Shown here piece by piece: positions 25,123 to 37,554 of a stretch of 64,000 nucleotides of DNA (the first letter of the stretch is position 1; every line of letters starts with the position of its first letter). Position numbers and translations under genes: made by a program. The notes under the pieces are model-generated. The model saw only the letters and a program-made list of their open reading frames with translations, did not search any database and had not been told where the DNA came from. This DNA comes from Lytechinus pictus (Eukaryota; Echinodermata; Echinoidea; Temnopleuroida; Toxopneustidae), in contig NC_087252.1 in the NCBI RefSeq assembly GCF_037042905.1, positions 27,952,994-28,016,993 of the forward strand, given 5' to 3'.

Positions 25123-28100
25123 TTAAATAAACATACACGTGTTTTTCAGACAAGCCATCAAAGCTTTATCAAATTCTTTATATGGTAGGGGATTTGGTGA
25201 TGTCCCAACGTCGATAAGAATGGCCGTGTACAAATGCCAGTTGCGTTTTAGTTCTTTCCAGCCGCCAAACCGCATCAGTGTCTTTTGAGGAAAGAGGTCT
25301 TTAACAGCATCCGAAACTGATTGGTTTACACTACGAGAGAAATCCAAGAAGGCCAGAAGGAGACACTTTTCGTCTATATTCCTCTGCTTACTTGCCATCA
25401 CTTGGTCTACACGCTGGTCTACAGTTGACTTCGATGGCGCAGATGGTTGCGTCATTGCTGAAGTCGCTTGTCCGTAACCATGGCTGTTCGGTTGGGGATA
25501 TCCTTTGACGGCTGCTGACGAGTAGGCATCGCCGGATGAAGTTGTGTTGCGATGCTGGGAAGGTCCTGAAGAATCACTTCCTCCTGCTTTCTCAATGTAT
25601 GATCCCGAGCCAATTAGGCTAACGGAAGGCTGATGAGGATCTTGTGACAATGGACGTGGAAGTGAGGACATATCTGCTTTGCCAGCTTTTATAGGAGACA
25701 TATGTCTATCAATAGTGGCGGGAGGAATTCTACTTGACCCTATATACGGAAGAACCTCAGTCTCCTCTTTAGAGTCCTTTATCTCCATCGGTGCGTCAGC
25801 AGCGGAAGTTGAGTCTTCCTTAGCTTCCTGAGTCTTCCTTTCGCTACGAGCACTAACAGCCGTGTGCTCTAAAACCTCTTGCCCTTCTCCTTTACCACGT
25901 GTAATTTGCAAAGCAGTATTCTCATTATCAGAACTACCCTCGTGTCTCGTTACACTATTTTTGTGCGATGAAGCCGAAGTAGATTTAGTTTCTGGGATTT
26001 TCCCCGACGAATGCGATTGCTTAGGTCTGGGCATATTCGTTGTTGTTGCTTCACTCAATCGTGCTGCGGATGTAGACCCTTCTAGGAGAGGCTTCGGTTT
26101 TTCATGATGCGGTGCATTTTTAAGGAACTCAATAAGGCGCGAGATGTGTTCATCTTCCATAGTTGCCGGGTTGTTACATTGGATGACGCAGTGAGAACAC
26201 TTGAAAGTTGTTGGCTGTGACTTTTTAAAAACCATCATGAGGGCGCTCTTTGATACTGGGCTGTAACTGGTCATGGAATGAACAATGACACCCACACGAT
26301 CAGGACCTGCAGAAAAAATGTATAAGAGATATGAAGAGTATTGTTAAACACTGATCGTTATACAGTGACACATGCACGTAATACCGATATCCTGATACAT
26401 CACAATGATGAAGTCTATTCTTGATGATAAGGAAACTAACTTTAGCTTACTTTCAGAATGATGGTAGTCGATGAGTGCCCAGAAAAGTCCCTGAATTAAG
26501 TGATATTAAACAATATTTGCAGATGAAACGTCTACTGATGGTAATTGAGTGCATTCTTTGAGAAGATGCGATTGTAAATGATATTCAACAAATTCGACAC
26601 ACATACATCATTCACAAGCATTCAATATGTGATTACCTATGCAGTACATGTAAATAACAAAAACATAACGATGGTCCATAAATTATCAGTAGCTATTTGG
26701 GTTAGGTGGGTGTGACTTAAATTAAAAAAAACACTTTTTAAAAGGGTGCTCTTCATTGGAAACGGTGTGAAAATTTTGGCCTTGTCCAAATGAAAACCTC
26801 AATTTGTGATAGACTTGGACATGCTATTCAGAATTTTTTTTATTTCACTGATTTCGCTTTCATTTTCTTGGTTGTGGAATTTTTTCCCTCCAAGCCCCTA
26901 TCGTTACGTCAGTATGTGTGTATTCATGTAAACATATGCAGGGGCCGCGGAACGGTTTTCAAAGTGGGGGGCTGACCATGCAAAAAATCACAATCGTATG
27001 GTCATTTTTACGTTTTTGTACATGGTTTTGGAAAAAAATGGGGGGGGGGGGGCTGAAGCCCCCCAGCTCCCCCGCTTCCGCGGCCCCTGATATGTACATA
27101 TGTGAATGTGTGTAACTTCCACCTAGTGTGTTTTAGAAAAGCGAGCGAAGCGCAAGAGGGATATATATATAGTAATAATAGTGATAATAATAAAGCAATA
27201 ATAAGAATTGTAATAACAAGTTTTTAAAAAATGTAAAGATTATCACTTGATTGTTCCTCACTTTGAAATGGGGGGGGGGGGTCACAGCGTCTCCATTCTA
27301 AGAGTTGGGGGATGCAGCCCCGATTGCCCCATATTCCCCTCTCCCGACGTCAACGCCCCTGAGATGATAACCAAATTATATGTTGATTCAGTGGATGTTA
27401 TAAAAGAATGAGACAAGAAAAATTTCGATGTTGTTGTTTTTTATAGAAAAGTATGCTTGACACTAAAATTGTGAAGAAAAATTTTCCAAACTGAACATTT
27501 TTTTAAAATTCTCAGATCATGGTATTTATTCACAATAGCATTTATATACAAACAATAAAAAAAAAATTCAATTTAACAATGCAATAATCGGATGGAAAAC
27601 TGGTTTAAAATCGAATAAAAAACATATAAACAATAAGTGTACATATCTCCATGCTTCGTAGTTTTACAACTTCCTTGTGCATTGGATTACATAAGTATTT
27701 TCAAAAGGTAAAATTCCACATAAATTATAATGAAACTCATTTAACGCTGGCGTCGCTACACCACGCCACGACAAATAATGCTAACTTGAAGCTCAAGCAG
27801 AAAGTTTTGATAGAAAAACATGTCTGATCACATTTAAGTATTTTCAATTTTAAAAACAGAATTCGTATTTTACTGAAATACCCAAAGCACGGAGGGACGA
27901 AAATATCCATTGTACGTGATTTAATGATTGGCTTAAATTTATTATAAGCGCTATGTATAATCCACCTGAACTGTCTGAACAAGAGATGGATCTCATTAAA
28001 AAGGCAATGCAAAAGCGATCAATCACAAGGGGAATGTTTATTTTTCAATCATTTCCCTCTATCTTTTTTTTACCACCCCACATCTGTATCCAACTAGTCT

Positions 28101-29684
28101 TGTCTTTTTCTTTCCTTGTACTTTTTTGCACCGCCACAAGTGGGTAGGACGGCCCCTTCGATCTCCCTGTATCCAGGGGCGGATCCAGCTTTTGTCAATA
28201 GGGGGGCCCGAAAAAAAATCACCCATATTTTTCCCGATCGGCAGCTCAAAGTTGATTTTGGTTTGTTTATTTGAAGGGGTAGTCCTAACAGTCATTTCTT
28301 AGCTGTAGCTATATTCTCATGAAAGAGCATACATATAATAATCTCTTAAACTTTATTATAATAGTGCGAGCGCTAATCTCTTAAACTCTATCATAATAGT
28401 ACGAGCGCCAAGCGAGCAAAAATTTATGAATTTTGTCCTGATAATTGAACATTTTGGGCAATGTTTGTAATCCTGAACAAGATGCGTATGTAACTGCGAG
28501 CAGAAATGTCTGATATATTTATTTCCTGATCGAAAAAGGACCTGTTAGTGTTAAGGATTGTTTGCAGTACAGCCGTGAGGACGATACATATTTCCACAAT
28601 CAAATAATGCGAGCGCGAAGCGCAAGCTGTAAATTTTTGACATTCTGACCTAAAAAAATGGACATTCTAAGCACTTTTCGTAATCATGAATAGGATAGGT
28701 ATATATATATATATATATACTAAACGATGCGAGCGCAAAGCGCGAGCGGAAAACAAGAGATTTAGGCTCAAGAATGAGACACTCTATTCATGTTTTGTAA
28801 TTGATTAAAAGAGATGGGTAATTGGGTACCTTCGTACGTTAATAATGCAAGCGCGAAGCGCGAGCAGAAAAAAATGATATTCTGATCTGAAACTGGATAA
28901 TTCAAGCACGTTTTAAACAAAGAACAAGCTGCGTATCTCACTAAACATGCGTGCGCGTGTTTTAGATTTAGACCTAGAATTTAGGCATTCTAAATACATT
29001 TCTTAATCATGAAAATCAATGTACGATATGATTTGATATTCCGATCTGAAAAAAAGGGGTCGATTGCAAAAAATTTATATGATGACATGAAAGGTTTATA
29101 TTTCCCATGTCTTCACCACCACTTGTTTTATTCACATGTCTTTCTCCTTTGTTTTTCTTTTTTTTTCTCCCCTCTTTTCCCTTCTTTTTTCCTTTCCCCC
29201 CTTTTTTATTTTTTTTTTAGCTCCGCCAATAAGGGGGGGGGGGGCGGGTCCCTCGCCCCCCTGGATCCGCCTATGTTGTATCTGTCCATGCAACCAGATA
29301 CTTCTCCACATTTGACTTGCCAGCCTGGACCTTAAATGTAAATGTAAATTTAAATAATGTAGATCTTTCAGAACTTCTCGTTGGAACGGCCATTTAATGT
29401 AATATTTAATATTTACCATATGTTTCCTTTAGCTTGAGCAGCAGTTTGTTGTATTTAGCGTCCGCAACATCAGTGATGGAGTTACGACCTTGTGAAATTG
29501 AATGTAACAGAACCACAGCGTCATACTCATCTTGAGGCACAAAGGACTGTAAGTCCCGATGTGTAAGTTTCACAAAAGTACAATGCAGTCCATGTTTTGT
29601 ATTAATACGTTCAATTAACTGATCGACACAGGATTCCTTTGAGAGAGAAAGAAAAGCAACTACGATACCACCAGCATTGGCCAT
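25123..29684 (-). CDS. Two-exon gene: Rossmann-like domain, Ser-rich linker, helical C-terminal domain (483 aa)
   Basis: Exon 1 runs 29684 to 29417 and exon 2 runs 26306 to 25123, with donor GTAAAT, acceptor TTTTTTCTGCAG and matching phase 1 (G joined to GT). ATG at 29684 has A at -3 and G at +4. Residues 5-14, 34-40, 54-61, 94-99 and 124-133 are hydrophobic strand-like segments alternating with helices, a Rossmann/flavodoxin/TIR-like pattern without a P-loop. A GRNSITD segment (66-72) follows the third strand and Cys126/129/133 sit in the last. Residues about 160-385 are Ser/Thr/Pro/acidic low complexity. Residues 386-483 are helical, with conserved-looking GGWKELKRNW and a Cys-containing end. 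I do not recognise the family and assign no activity. It is head-to-head with the GTPase gene starting at 30140, suggesting shared regulation or partnership (inference). The 3.1-kb intron holds two hAT-like elements. Confidence 0.75.
26939..27089. mobile_element. hAT-like MITE (GGGGCCGCGGAA ends) in an intron
   Basis: CAGGGGCCGCGGAA and TTCCGCGGCCCCTG are perfect inverted repeats 151 bp apart. The interior GACCATGCAAAAAATCACAA and GGCTGAAGCCCCC match the reversed copy at 35124-35269. A partial end is at 47591. Target duplication not clean. Confidence 0.8.
27150..28170. other. Intronic AT-rich DNA with a G/C-run relic
   Basis: At 27270-27362 a relic ends GACGTCAACGCCCCTG. The rest of this part of the minus-gene intron shows no exon or RNA gene. 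Confidence 0.45.
28174..29274. mobile_element. hAT-like composite element with GCGAGCGCGAAG array
   Basis: Begins CAGGGGCGGATCCAG and ends CTGGATCCGCCTAT. Flanks CCTGTATC and GTTGTATC match 6/8. It contains six or more motif units (28365-28870) and left and right segments shared with 13136-15207. Lies in the intron of the minus-strand gene. Confidence 0.75.
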
Positions 29685-30139
29685 TATTCTGGGTTGTTTG
29701 TGCTGTGCTGTGCGGGAACTTGTAAGAAAAATACACTGGAATTCGAGTAGCAAAGAAATCTGATGATTATAATTTCCGCAAGAGTTGACGATTGCGAAAT
29801 GTCATATGACCCTGAGGAGAGGGCGGGATGTTCTATGGAGGCCCGCCTTAATGGGCGTATCTTATACCCGTGTTAAGCATGCGCACTTTGCTTCCACTGG
29901 GAGGCTATTTACCAAGCCTTATTTGATGATCACATTATGCTAAGAATTTTGAAATCAAATTTATCTGTGTTTATTCATTCGACCTCTCGCAATAGAATTT
30001 CCAGTAATATTTTACAATCGGTTATAACATTTTCTTTCTTTTTAATGACACCGAACTGCAAACGTTTCCCAAAGAAACTACTTTCCTCGCTTATATTCTG
30101 CAGCTCTAGACACGGGAGTGCCTGAAACCGAAAAGTCAC
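29685..30139. promoter_or_regulatory. Shared bidirectional promoter region between divergent genes
   Basis: A 455-bp gap separates the two divergent start codons. Visible sites: a GC box GGGCGGG at 29821-29827, an inverted GC box at 29841-29847, and an NRF1-like GCATGCGCA at 29877-29885. An ISRE/IRF-type GAAACCGAAA lies at 30124-30133, seven bases before the GTPase ATG. There is no clear TATA box. Co-regulation and IRF input are inference; short matches can occur by chance. Confidence 0.5.
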
Positions 30140-30978
30140 ATGGCAGCAGACCTTCTTCAAGACAACATGGAGTCGGAAATAAAAGAACTCCGTGAGATCG
30201 TTCAAAATTACAAACCGGGTATTACTGTAACAGTTCCCGACAAAATAACATTTCCCGAAAATTTGTTCATTGGACTGTTTGGCAGGACAGGATGCGGGAA
30301 AAGCTCTCTTATAAATTCCCTAAAATTTGCTGTATCAGGACGTCTGAGAAGGGCACAGTGGATCGACGTTGCAAGTCAAGAAAAGGCAGGAGGCCACACA
30401 ATGTTCAGAAAGATAGCCAATTTGACCCACTGCATGTACGTAATTGATAACCGAGGCTTAGACAACCCGAGTGCAGAACAAGCACAAGCTGAAATAGCAG
30501 CGCAACTGGGTAAGTTAAGTTTTAGCGTTTTGGTCAGGGATTTGTATGGGAACGATTTCTAAAAAGGGGAGCTGGTTTGTGAACAAAAGATTGACAATCC
30601 CCTTCCCCCACGAAAAAATGATTTTCTCTCCGAAATTAAGGTATCCACCTGGACCCCCCCCCCCCCCCCCAGCATCCCCGCTTTTCAGTTAACTACTCTC
30701 ATTCCGAGTTCCCGCTGTCATGATTTGCGCCACGACATAAATGGCGTACTTAATCGTGGAGTAGTCGTGGTGATCCTATCAGATCGTATCCACTAGCGTA
30801 CCTACGGGGGGGGGGGGGGGGCAGGGGGGGCACTCTGCCCCCCTGACGAGTCAAAACCCATGCAAAAACGTATCTTTCCCCCCCCCCTGACGGGCTTGAA
30901 AAACCTTTTTTGTCCCCCCCCCCCCCCCCCCCCTGACGAGCTTTAAGACCTTCAATGCCCCCCTGACGAGCTTGAAGA

Positions 30979-31012
<34 letters not shown>

Positions 31013-34000
31013 TGTCAATTTTGTTCTGGTACGAAATCCTTTATTTGTGATCGAAGACCTTTTTTTTTTGCTTGTCAAATTTTTTGGCGGACGGTTTTGC
31101 CCCCCCTGTGGAAAATCCTAGGTACGCCACTGATCGTATCAGATCAGTCGTGGTAATCGATCGCATCATCGTAGAAATATTTTGAATTGTTCGATTTTTT
31201 GCGATCATTTACGAAAGGCCAATCGTGGCTTTCGTAAAGGATCGTTACAACAATGGGAACGAGGTATTAGTTTAGTCTGCTGTGCAAACCCCTCACTCGA
31301 ATTAAGGGTCTGAATGTGCAACTTACTCATGCATTGTAAAACAGCACATTTTGTATGTGCTAGTCTTTGCGTGGAGACACACTTGCTGATCAAATTTTCA
31401 ATAAGGGTCTGTGCATGCAGACTAGTATTAGTTAAAGTTCATACCCAGTTCCCAGTGTCGTGCGATCCGTTTCGAACGTTTAGATATCGATTAATTAGCC
31501 CTTCGTAATTGATTGCGAACATTTTTAAACCATTCAAATTTTTCCAACATGAATACGAACTTCACAGCCGGTATGATGCGATCTGACGCGATCACTGCGA
31601 TCAAGTTTTTACGAATAAGATGCACCGTTTCAATCGTAATACGATTCGTGACGATGTGAATGAGATATTAATGGAGGTACAGCAGAGCAATCGTTAAAGT
31701 GGCAGGCACATTAATTAAAAAGGGATCTTACAGAACAATTTCAGCAATGAATGGTAAAGCATTTGAAAAAAAAGTCAAACTGACTATCAGGCCCGTATTC
31801 TGAACTCGGGTGTAACTTAAATTCAGGTTTAAAGTTGTGGTTTAAGTATGGGTAGCCAATCGTGAAATAAATCACTAACAGTAGAATATAATATTTCAGC
31901 TCAATTGACTCTCAAATCATCCCCCATTGTCTAGGAAGTATAAATAGATGATTGTCTTCACCCTCAAGGAATCAGGAAAAAGCACAGTAAACATAAGAAA
32001 TACACAATATAATTTTTAAAAAATGACACTTTTGACTTCCCATAATTCTAGCACAGAGTTAGACCATGGTCTAAATTAAACCAGACTTCAGAATACGGGC
32101 CCAAAAAATAGAAAACAAGATAGTATACTCCGTAACATTTATGATTTTATCGCTCAAGTGGTCTCTTTTGGAATGTTAGCCTATAATCGTACAGGTAAAA
32201 TCTATTAGAGGTAATTGTAAGCATGGTAAGGTAAATTCGCTGAACCATTAGGCCTACCCACGTATTGGAACGCATAATCCTATAAAACTATTAAATAATT
32301 TTTATTTATTTATTCATTTATTTATCTGTAGTTTTATTTATGCAGGGTGGCATTGTCAGTTTCAAAACGATTTCCACAACGAGCCTGTCATATAATATAA
32401 CTGAATCAAACGTTCATATTGTACTTCTATTGTAAGATGGTCATCGAGGCTACAGCGAAAGTGTGCAGTGGGCAACAGACGAAGAGCAACCAAGTTCTGA
32501 TACGTCATGTACACCAACACTAAACCTTGAAACAGGACACCCGATTTCATGTGTTATCTTCGTGTTCAGGTACATTAAACACTGTACATTAAACCCGGCG
32601 TACACTATGCGATTCGTTGCGATTTGATTTACAAAGAAATTATAATAACATTTGATATGAACATTCCAACCAATAATATCTTTGCGATCAGAGATAAGAA
32701 TAGAAGTAGGACTATAGTGAAATACATTTTCAGTCTAGTTCAAGCCTCCATGTAAGAATAAACTCAAATCCAATTCAAAATCACAATGACGTAATCATCG
32801 ATCGGCTGCGACTTGGAACCGATTTGGACTTTACTCCGACAACAGGGCATGCCACAAAGCACAATTATGATTTTATTGTTTCTAACATTGTACCGGTCTT
32901 CAAATAAAGTAATTTTCTTCTTAGAACTTTAATATTTAATGCATAATGCGATTTATTTAAAAAAAATCGCGTCGTATCGCATCGCATTATGTGCGTTGGG
33001 CTTCGGGTGAATCGGTGTTCTGAGAGGAACACATCCTTGGGTGTTATGAATCACCATAAAAAACGTAATTTACGCCAATTGAACTAGCCATAAATTAAAC
33101 ACTGGTTAAAGTGCTTGATAAGTTGGTAAAGTGTTCTCGGATTGCCTAATGGTGTAGGCTAGTCTTAATACCACTGTTTCGATCTAAACACCTACCACCC
33201 AGAAATGACAGGAATCATTTCTGTGAATTTATTTGAAAATTTCTGACATTTGACTGTAGCGAACGTAGTGGTAGTTCAGCGAAACAACCGATGGTGCAGA
33301 GACTTTTCAAGCTTATCGTCTAAAAGGCGAGCTACCTATTGCTTAAGGGCCTGAACGTACTGCAAGCTGACATATGGTGATATTGCTCCATTTCTAGAAC
33401 GCCATCAAAAGACGACAATAATACAAAATCATGGCAAGAGTTTTCGTAAGATAGAAAGGGAAATGATTAGGACTTACTTCTCTTCAGAAATTCATTGAGT
33501 AATTTGAAATGATGTTCTGTTTGAAATGGTTAATAGAAGTTCATTTGTTTTATCATCATACCGATCGAATGTTGCATCGGTTTCGTTGTTTTGTTATGGT
33601 AGAACTTATTTTTAGAAATCATCTTTTATTTCTTGCAGCGCCATTCACGATATAGAGGCTGACTTCGCAGGGCTTAATCTCGTGATCGATTTCTTTCATC
33701 GACACCAAGGTATTCCTCAATTTATAATTTCGTCCAAGCCCTTCGATCGGCAAATAATTGTTAGCCTACGCTGTCACTGGCCTAGAAGCCGGCATATTCC
33801 CGCATATTCGACAGCCTTGAGAAGCATAAATGTCTGCAATTTTCATCAATCAAAACAAAACCAAATGTCAATTATTATACTGTAAGCGATCTTCCTGTTT
33901 GTGTCCCTTTCATGAAAAATTTGTCCCCAGCAAAATGATAATCTTATATTTTTGTTTGCATTCTAACGTTCTGATAATTGAATTTGCATCATCAACATAA

Positions 34001-34992
34001 CAACAAAAAAACATTTGGAGAAGTGGCATTGCTTCAAGGCATAATATGACCTCGCAAGATTTGTAATGAATATACAAAGCGATGTGTAGAGGTGACATTC
34101 ATTCGAGGCATATACATGTATTACAAGTTAAGACCTCGACAGATTCGTAATAAAAATACACAGCAATAGGCTAAAAAGAGTGATGATAAAAGTTTTGCCA
34201 TAGTAATTATTATATAGAAATCAATTAGAGAGGGTAAATGTCACAGGTACATTTTGTCATTCAACTATAGGTTGCTACCCCATCGCTGTTGTCACTCACG
34301 TTGACGTTGCAGAGCGAAAGAACGTCGAAATCCTGGCTGCCGTGCTCCGTGTATCAGGGTTTGGTGACATCTACGAGGTGGCTAACATCACAGACGAACA
34401 CACCAAACTCGACGAGCAATACCAACTCAATCTTTTGTCCCTGCTTGAGAGATGCATGACGATCGGAGATAATACTGCTGTCTTCAAGCATTACCAACGA
34501 GTAGAGAAGGAGAAAAAGAAAAATATGCTGAAGATGGGTCGTAGAGAAAAGGTAGTAACACCGGAAAACACTTCGCGTACCAAGCCCACTGACATGACTG
34601 AAGACCAGCGTTGCAAAAGGGGAGAGGTTAAAGAGACGTTGCAAAAAACGGAGGAGGAACGGAAGGAGATTGAAACACTCAAGAACGAATTTCAGATGAA
34701 GATGATGGAACTGGAGATGTTAGAGTACGAGCACAAGATGAAGATGAAGCTGCAGCAACAGAGGCATGAGCTTGAGATGCAACAGAACGCCCTGGAGATC
34801 CGGGAGATGAAACTCCAGGAGGAAGAAAGGGAACGTCGCTTTCAAGAACAGTTGCGGAAGATCGAGAGTGATAATCGGGGAGAACTCATCCGAGTCATGG
34901 AGGCAAATAATGCCGTCAAGGGAGCTAGATTTCCAAGGTTCCAACCAGTAATCAGTCTTCCTAGCCCACTTCCTTCATGTCGTCTTCAGTGA
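30140..34992 (+). CDS. P-loop GTPase with C-terminal coiled coil, paralog A (4 exons, 431 aa)
   Basis: Exons: 30140-30509, 32437-32569, 33639-33709, 34271-34992, all with GT/AG junctions and matching phases (1, 2, 1). Total 1296 nt including stop. Residues 1-45 are a charged helix and linker. G1 is GRTGCGKS (48-55), a possible G2 Thr is T87 in AGGHT, G3 is DNRG (103-106) and G4 is THVD (200-203). Residues 225-400 are Glu/Lys/Met/Gln-rich and predicted coiled coil. The protein ends PSCRLQ, so Cys is at position -4. Family knowledge: these motifs mark a TRAFAC-type GTPase binding and hydrolysing GTP; IRG and GBP immune GTPases have comparable layouts. The exact family is not recognised. Exon 2 was found by matching paralog B; it is too short to show as a long ORF. 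The introns hold several MITEs. The first ATG is used because no upstream in-frame ATG is evident; M10 is an alternative start. An immune or membrane-trafficking role is inference. Confidence 0.87.
30791..31132. mobile_element. hAT-like MITE in GTPase A intron 1, exact 8-bp duplication
   Basis: ATCGTATC flanks both ends (30783-30790, 31133-31140). Ends CACTAGCGTACCTA and TAGGTACGCCACTG are inverted. The interior is a short tandem of CCCCCTGACGAGCTTGAAGACC-like units, long T runs and C runs. Confidence 0.88.
31790..32104. mobile_element. MITE with GGCCCGTATTCTGAA ends in GTPase A intron 1
   Basis: GGCCCGTATTCTGAACTC and its complement CTTCAGAATACGGGCC bound about 315 bp with secondary inverted words (GGTTTAA / TTAAACC). 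No ORF. Confidence 0.75.
32593..33003. mobile_element. MITE with GCGTACACTATGCGAT ends in GTPase A intron 2
   Basis: GCGTACACTATGCGATTCG on the left and CGCATTATGTGCGTTGGGC on the right are imperfect inverted repeats. Repeated GCGAT words near both ends. No ORF or clear target duplication. Confidence 0.5.
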
Positions 34993-35123
34993 TTTCAGAA
35001 TTATTTTGAATTCAGTCGACACACCTTGACTGTAGACGTATTGAGCGGACGCATGCGCACAATTTTAAGACGCTCGATGGGCTAGCCCAGCGACAGCTCT
35101 ATTTAGCTTATATTGTTAAGACA

Positions 35124-35269
35124 GGAGCTGGGGGCTTCAGCCCCCACTTTTTTTTAAATCCCAAACTGTGTATAAAAACGTAAAAATCACCATAACATTG
35201 AGAATTTTGTGCATGGTCAGCAACCCCCCCCCCCCCCCCCCCACTTTGAAAACCGTTCCGCGGCCCCTG
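35124..35269. mobile_element. Reversed copy of the GGGGCCGCGGAA MITE
   Basis: The right end CCGTTCCGCGGCCCCTG is intact and the left end ACAGGAGCTGGGGGCTTC degraded. The interior GTAAAAATCACCATAAC and GCATGGTCAG matches 26939-27089 in reverse. Confidence 0.7.
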
Positions 35270-36285
35270 TAAGAGTAGACTAATAGACTTATTTCATTAC
35301 TATCGACAAATTGGAAAAAAATACAAAATACACCACCAATTCAATTCCCGTAGCTCAGCTGGTAGAGCTGAGTGTCCTACTCATACTTTATTCACTAATA
35401 ATCATTTAAGAGGCTGGCCAAGATCAAACATGCCTAAAAAGTATTGCGAGTACTGCAGTGTGATTCCTGCGGCAGTAATGCCTCCAACCTCAAAATGTGG
35501 TAAATTAATTTACAACAGCTATAATGAAGTTCTCGCACTCTCGCAGTCCTTTTTACCCCTTTTTAGCACCAATGGAATCATTCATTTGAACTGGTTCTAC
35601 GGAAACACACGCCATGGGGGATAACCATCACATGTACGGTATATACAAATATGATGAAAAAAGGTTTTACCACTGACTAAAGATTCGGTTATCATGTTTT
35701 ATTACGGTCCGGAAATAAGGTATTTTACGATTCAATGTATATTTTTTTTACTTAAAAATATATGTAAAGGTATATTAATCTAGGTAATAAGATTGATCAT
35801 GAATTGAGTTTTATCACCTACCGCTTTTAGTCACCTTCCTTAAAAATCATCATCAGTGTCTGATTATTACCAATCATCTGGAGGTCTTTTCCTATTATAA
35901 TGTAAGTCCTGTAGCTGTTGATAAGCTTTTGTGATTATTATTAGTAGTTTTTGTTCTATTTTGTCTAGATTGCTAGGAAAATTGTTAAACATGATAGGAG
36001 ATAGAGATAGAATGCTGCGCCTATAAAACGGGAAATAAAGCATGAGATAAACATTTAAAAAAATCATCTATCTTTATCATTCAGGAAAGGCTATTATGAT
36101 GTGTGTATTATGATATTATTTAAGAAAATATGTGTAATCCGGAATGCAAAGAAAAAGGTCATCCATTTTGTGTGTGTACAAAGCTCTGGAATCACGACAC
36201 TACTGGCACAAAATGACAAAATAACATGAATCCTGACTGGAGGCCGGTGAAAAAATAAATCGTATTTTAAAATTCCCTTAATTGG
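35270..36285. other. Intergenic; tRNA-like stub
   Basis: At 35347-35385 CCCGTAGCTCAGCTGGTAGAGC resembles a tRNA A-box/D-arm without a matching T-arm, probably a SINE fragment. No coding exon is supported here; a 40-residue minus frame (36010-35867) is weakly protein-like but unsupported. Confidence 0.45.
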
Positions 36286-36287
36286 AC

Positions 36288-36930
36288 CTATTCTCAAGCA
36301 ACGTACTCTGGTGGCAAGCGGTGAAAATGCTGCCAGAACAATACTCAAAGCAAACATCCTCACCCCGTCTGATCAGTTATTTAAAAAACTTGAATGGTTC
36401 TCCTATCCCCAAAGAGTAATGTATTTTCGATGTATATTTATATTTAAGAGCTTAAATAATTTATCTTCCGACTTTTTTAATGAAAATTTTAAATTAGTAT
36501 CCGAAAAACATAACGTAAATACAAGATCCGCCTCCAATCTACAGCTCGATGTCCCAAAATGCAATACTGAATACTATAAATGCTCATTCATTATTTCCTC
36601 AATATCAATGTTCAATTCCTTGCCCCTTCATTTAAAAACCCTATCCACCCTCTCTAGTTTTAAAAAAGAACACAAATCATATATAATGTCCAGCAAATGT
36701 TAAAATGTCAATGATTCCTGTGCCACAAATATTTTAATAACTCAATTTTGCATGCCTTTCTGTGTTCTAATATGTATGATTTATATAATGTTTTTACCTT
36801 GTTTTACCTAGTATGTTTTACCACTTGTATATACATGTCTTGTTTTTATGCTTTTAGGGCCCCTTTTGATACCAGCTTTTGCTGAAAGGGCACCCTATTG
36901 AAATATTGTTTAATAAATAAATAAATAAAT
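36288..36930 (+). pseudogene. CR1-like LINE RT C-terminal end with 3' tail
   Basis: The frame reads QRTLVASGENAARTILKAN, then LTPSDQLFKKLEWFSYPQR, IFKSLNNLSSDFF and NTRSASNLQLDVPKC to a stop at 36703. This is the usual C terminus of LINE ORF2 proteins. It is followed by AGGGCCCCTTTTG...AAAGGGCACCCT, a hairpin, and (AATA)n at 36913-36937, the genuine LINE tail. Confidence 0.8.
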
Positions 36931-37554
36931 AAATAAACATTGTCAACTTCATTTTGAGGTTCTGTCAGAGTTTTTAACGTAATTAAATATATATCCATTT
37001 ACCCAGCCTACCCAGCAAAAAACTTTGTGATAATTAAATAATCACATGGTTCAGGAACGATTAAAGATAACCCGTCGGCATCTTGCGGTCTTGTGAGAAT
37101 ATCAACAAAAACCTAATTGTTTTTTTAATAGAAGCAAACAAAAAATTATTAAAGAAATTTGAAGTCACTCCAAATAAGCAGTGTAGTAAATGTAATAAAG
37201 CATGATCATGGACAATTGATTACTGGTAGGCCTAATAGAGGGAACCCATCAATAATATTAAATAACTTTTGGAATTTGGAAAGATATTTATATGTAATTA
37301 TTTTAGTACCATTTCAGTGTTATATATATATACAAACAATAACGCAGATATGATATCTAGAATACAAACACAGACATGTCCAAGGGTTATGCTTGACATG
37401 ATAAGAGAGAGCATCTTTTTCTAAAGGAAAAACAACTACTTGAACGGCTTGTGACACCAGTGTGCGTTCGCTGAGCGGGAGTGAAACGGGGTGCACTTAC
37501 CGCGCTCTTTCCAGACAACCGGGGGGGGGGGGGCTTTCACGAAAGGCTATGTTG

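Noticed and set aside
26939-27089. 8-bp target duplication for this MITE
   Set aside because: Flanks AACATATG and ATATGTAC share only palindromic ATATG sequence and do not align as a direct repeat.
34354-34944. Antisense ORFs under the last exon of GTPase A (and 47088-47493 under GTPase B)
   Set aside because: Shadows of the coiled-coil coding strand; Leu/Phe/Ser-rich composition is the expected antisense of Lys/Glu/Arg codons.
35347-35385. tRNA gene
   Set aside because: Only a D-arm/A-box-like segment; no T-arm or acceptor partner.
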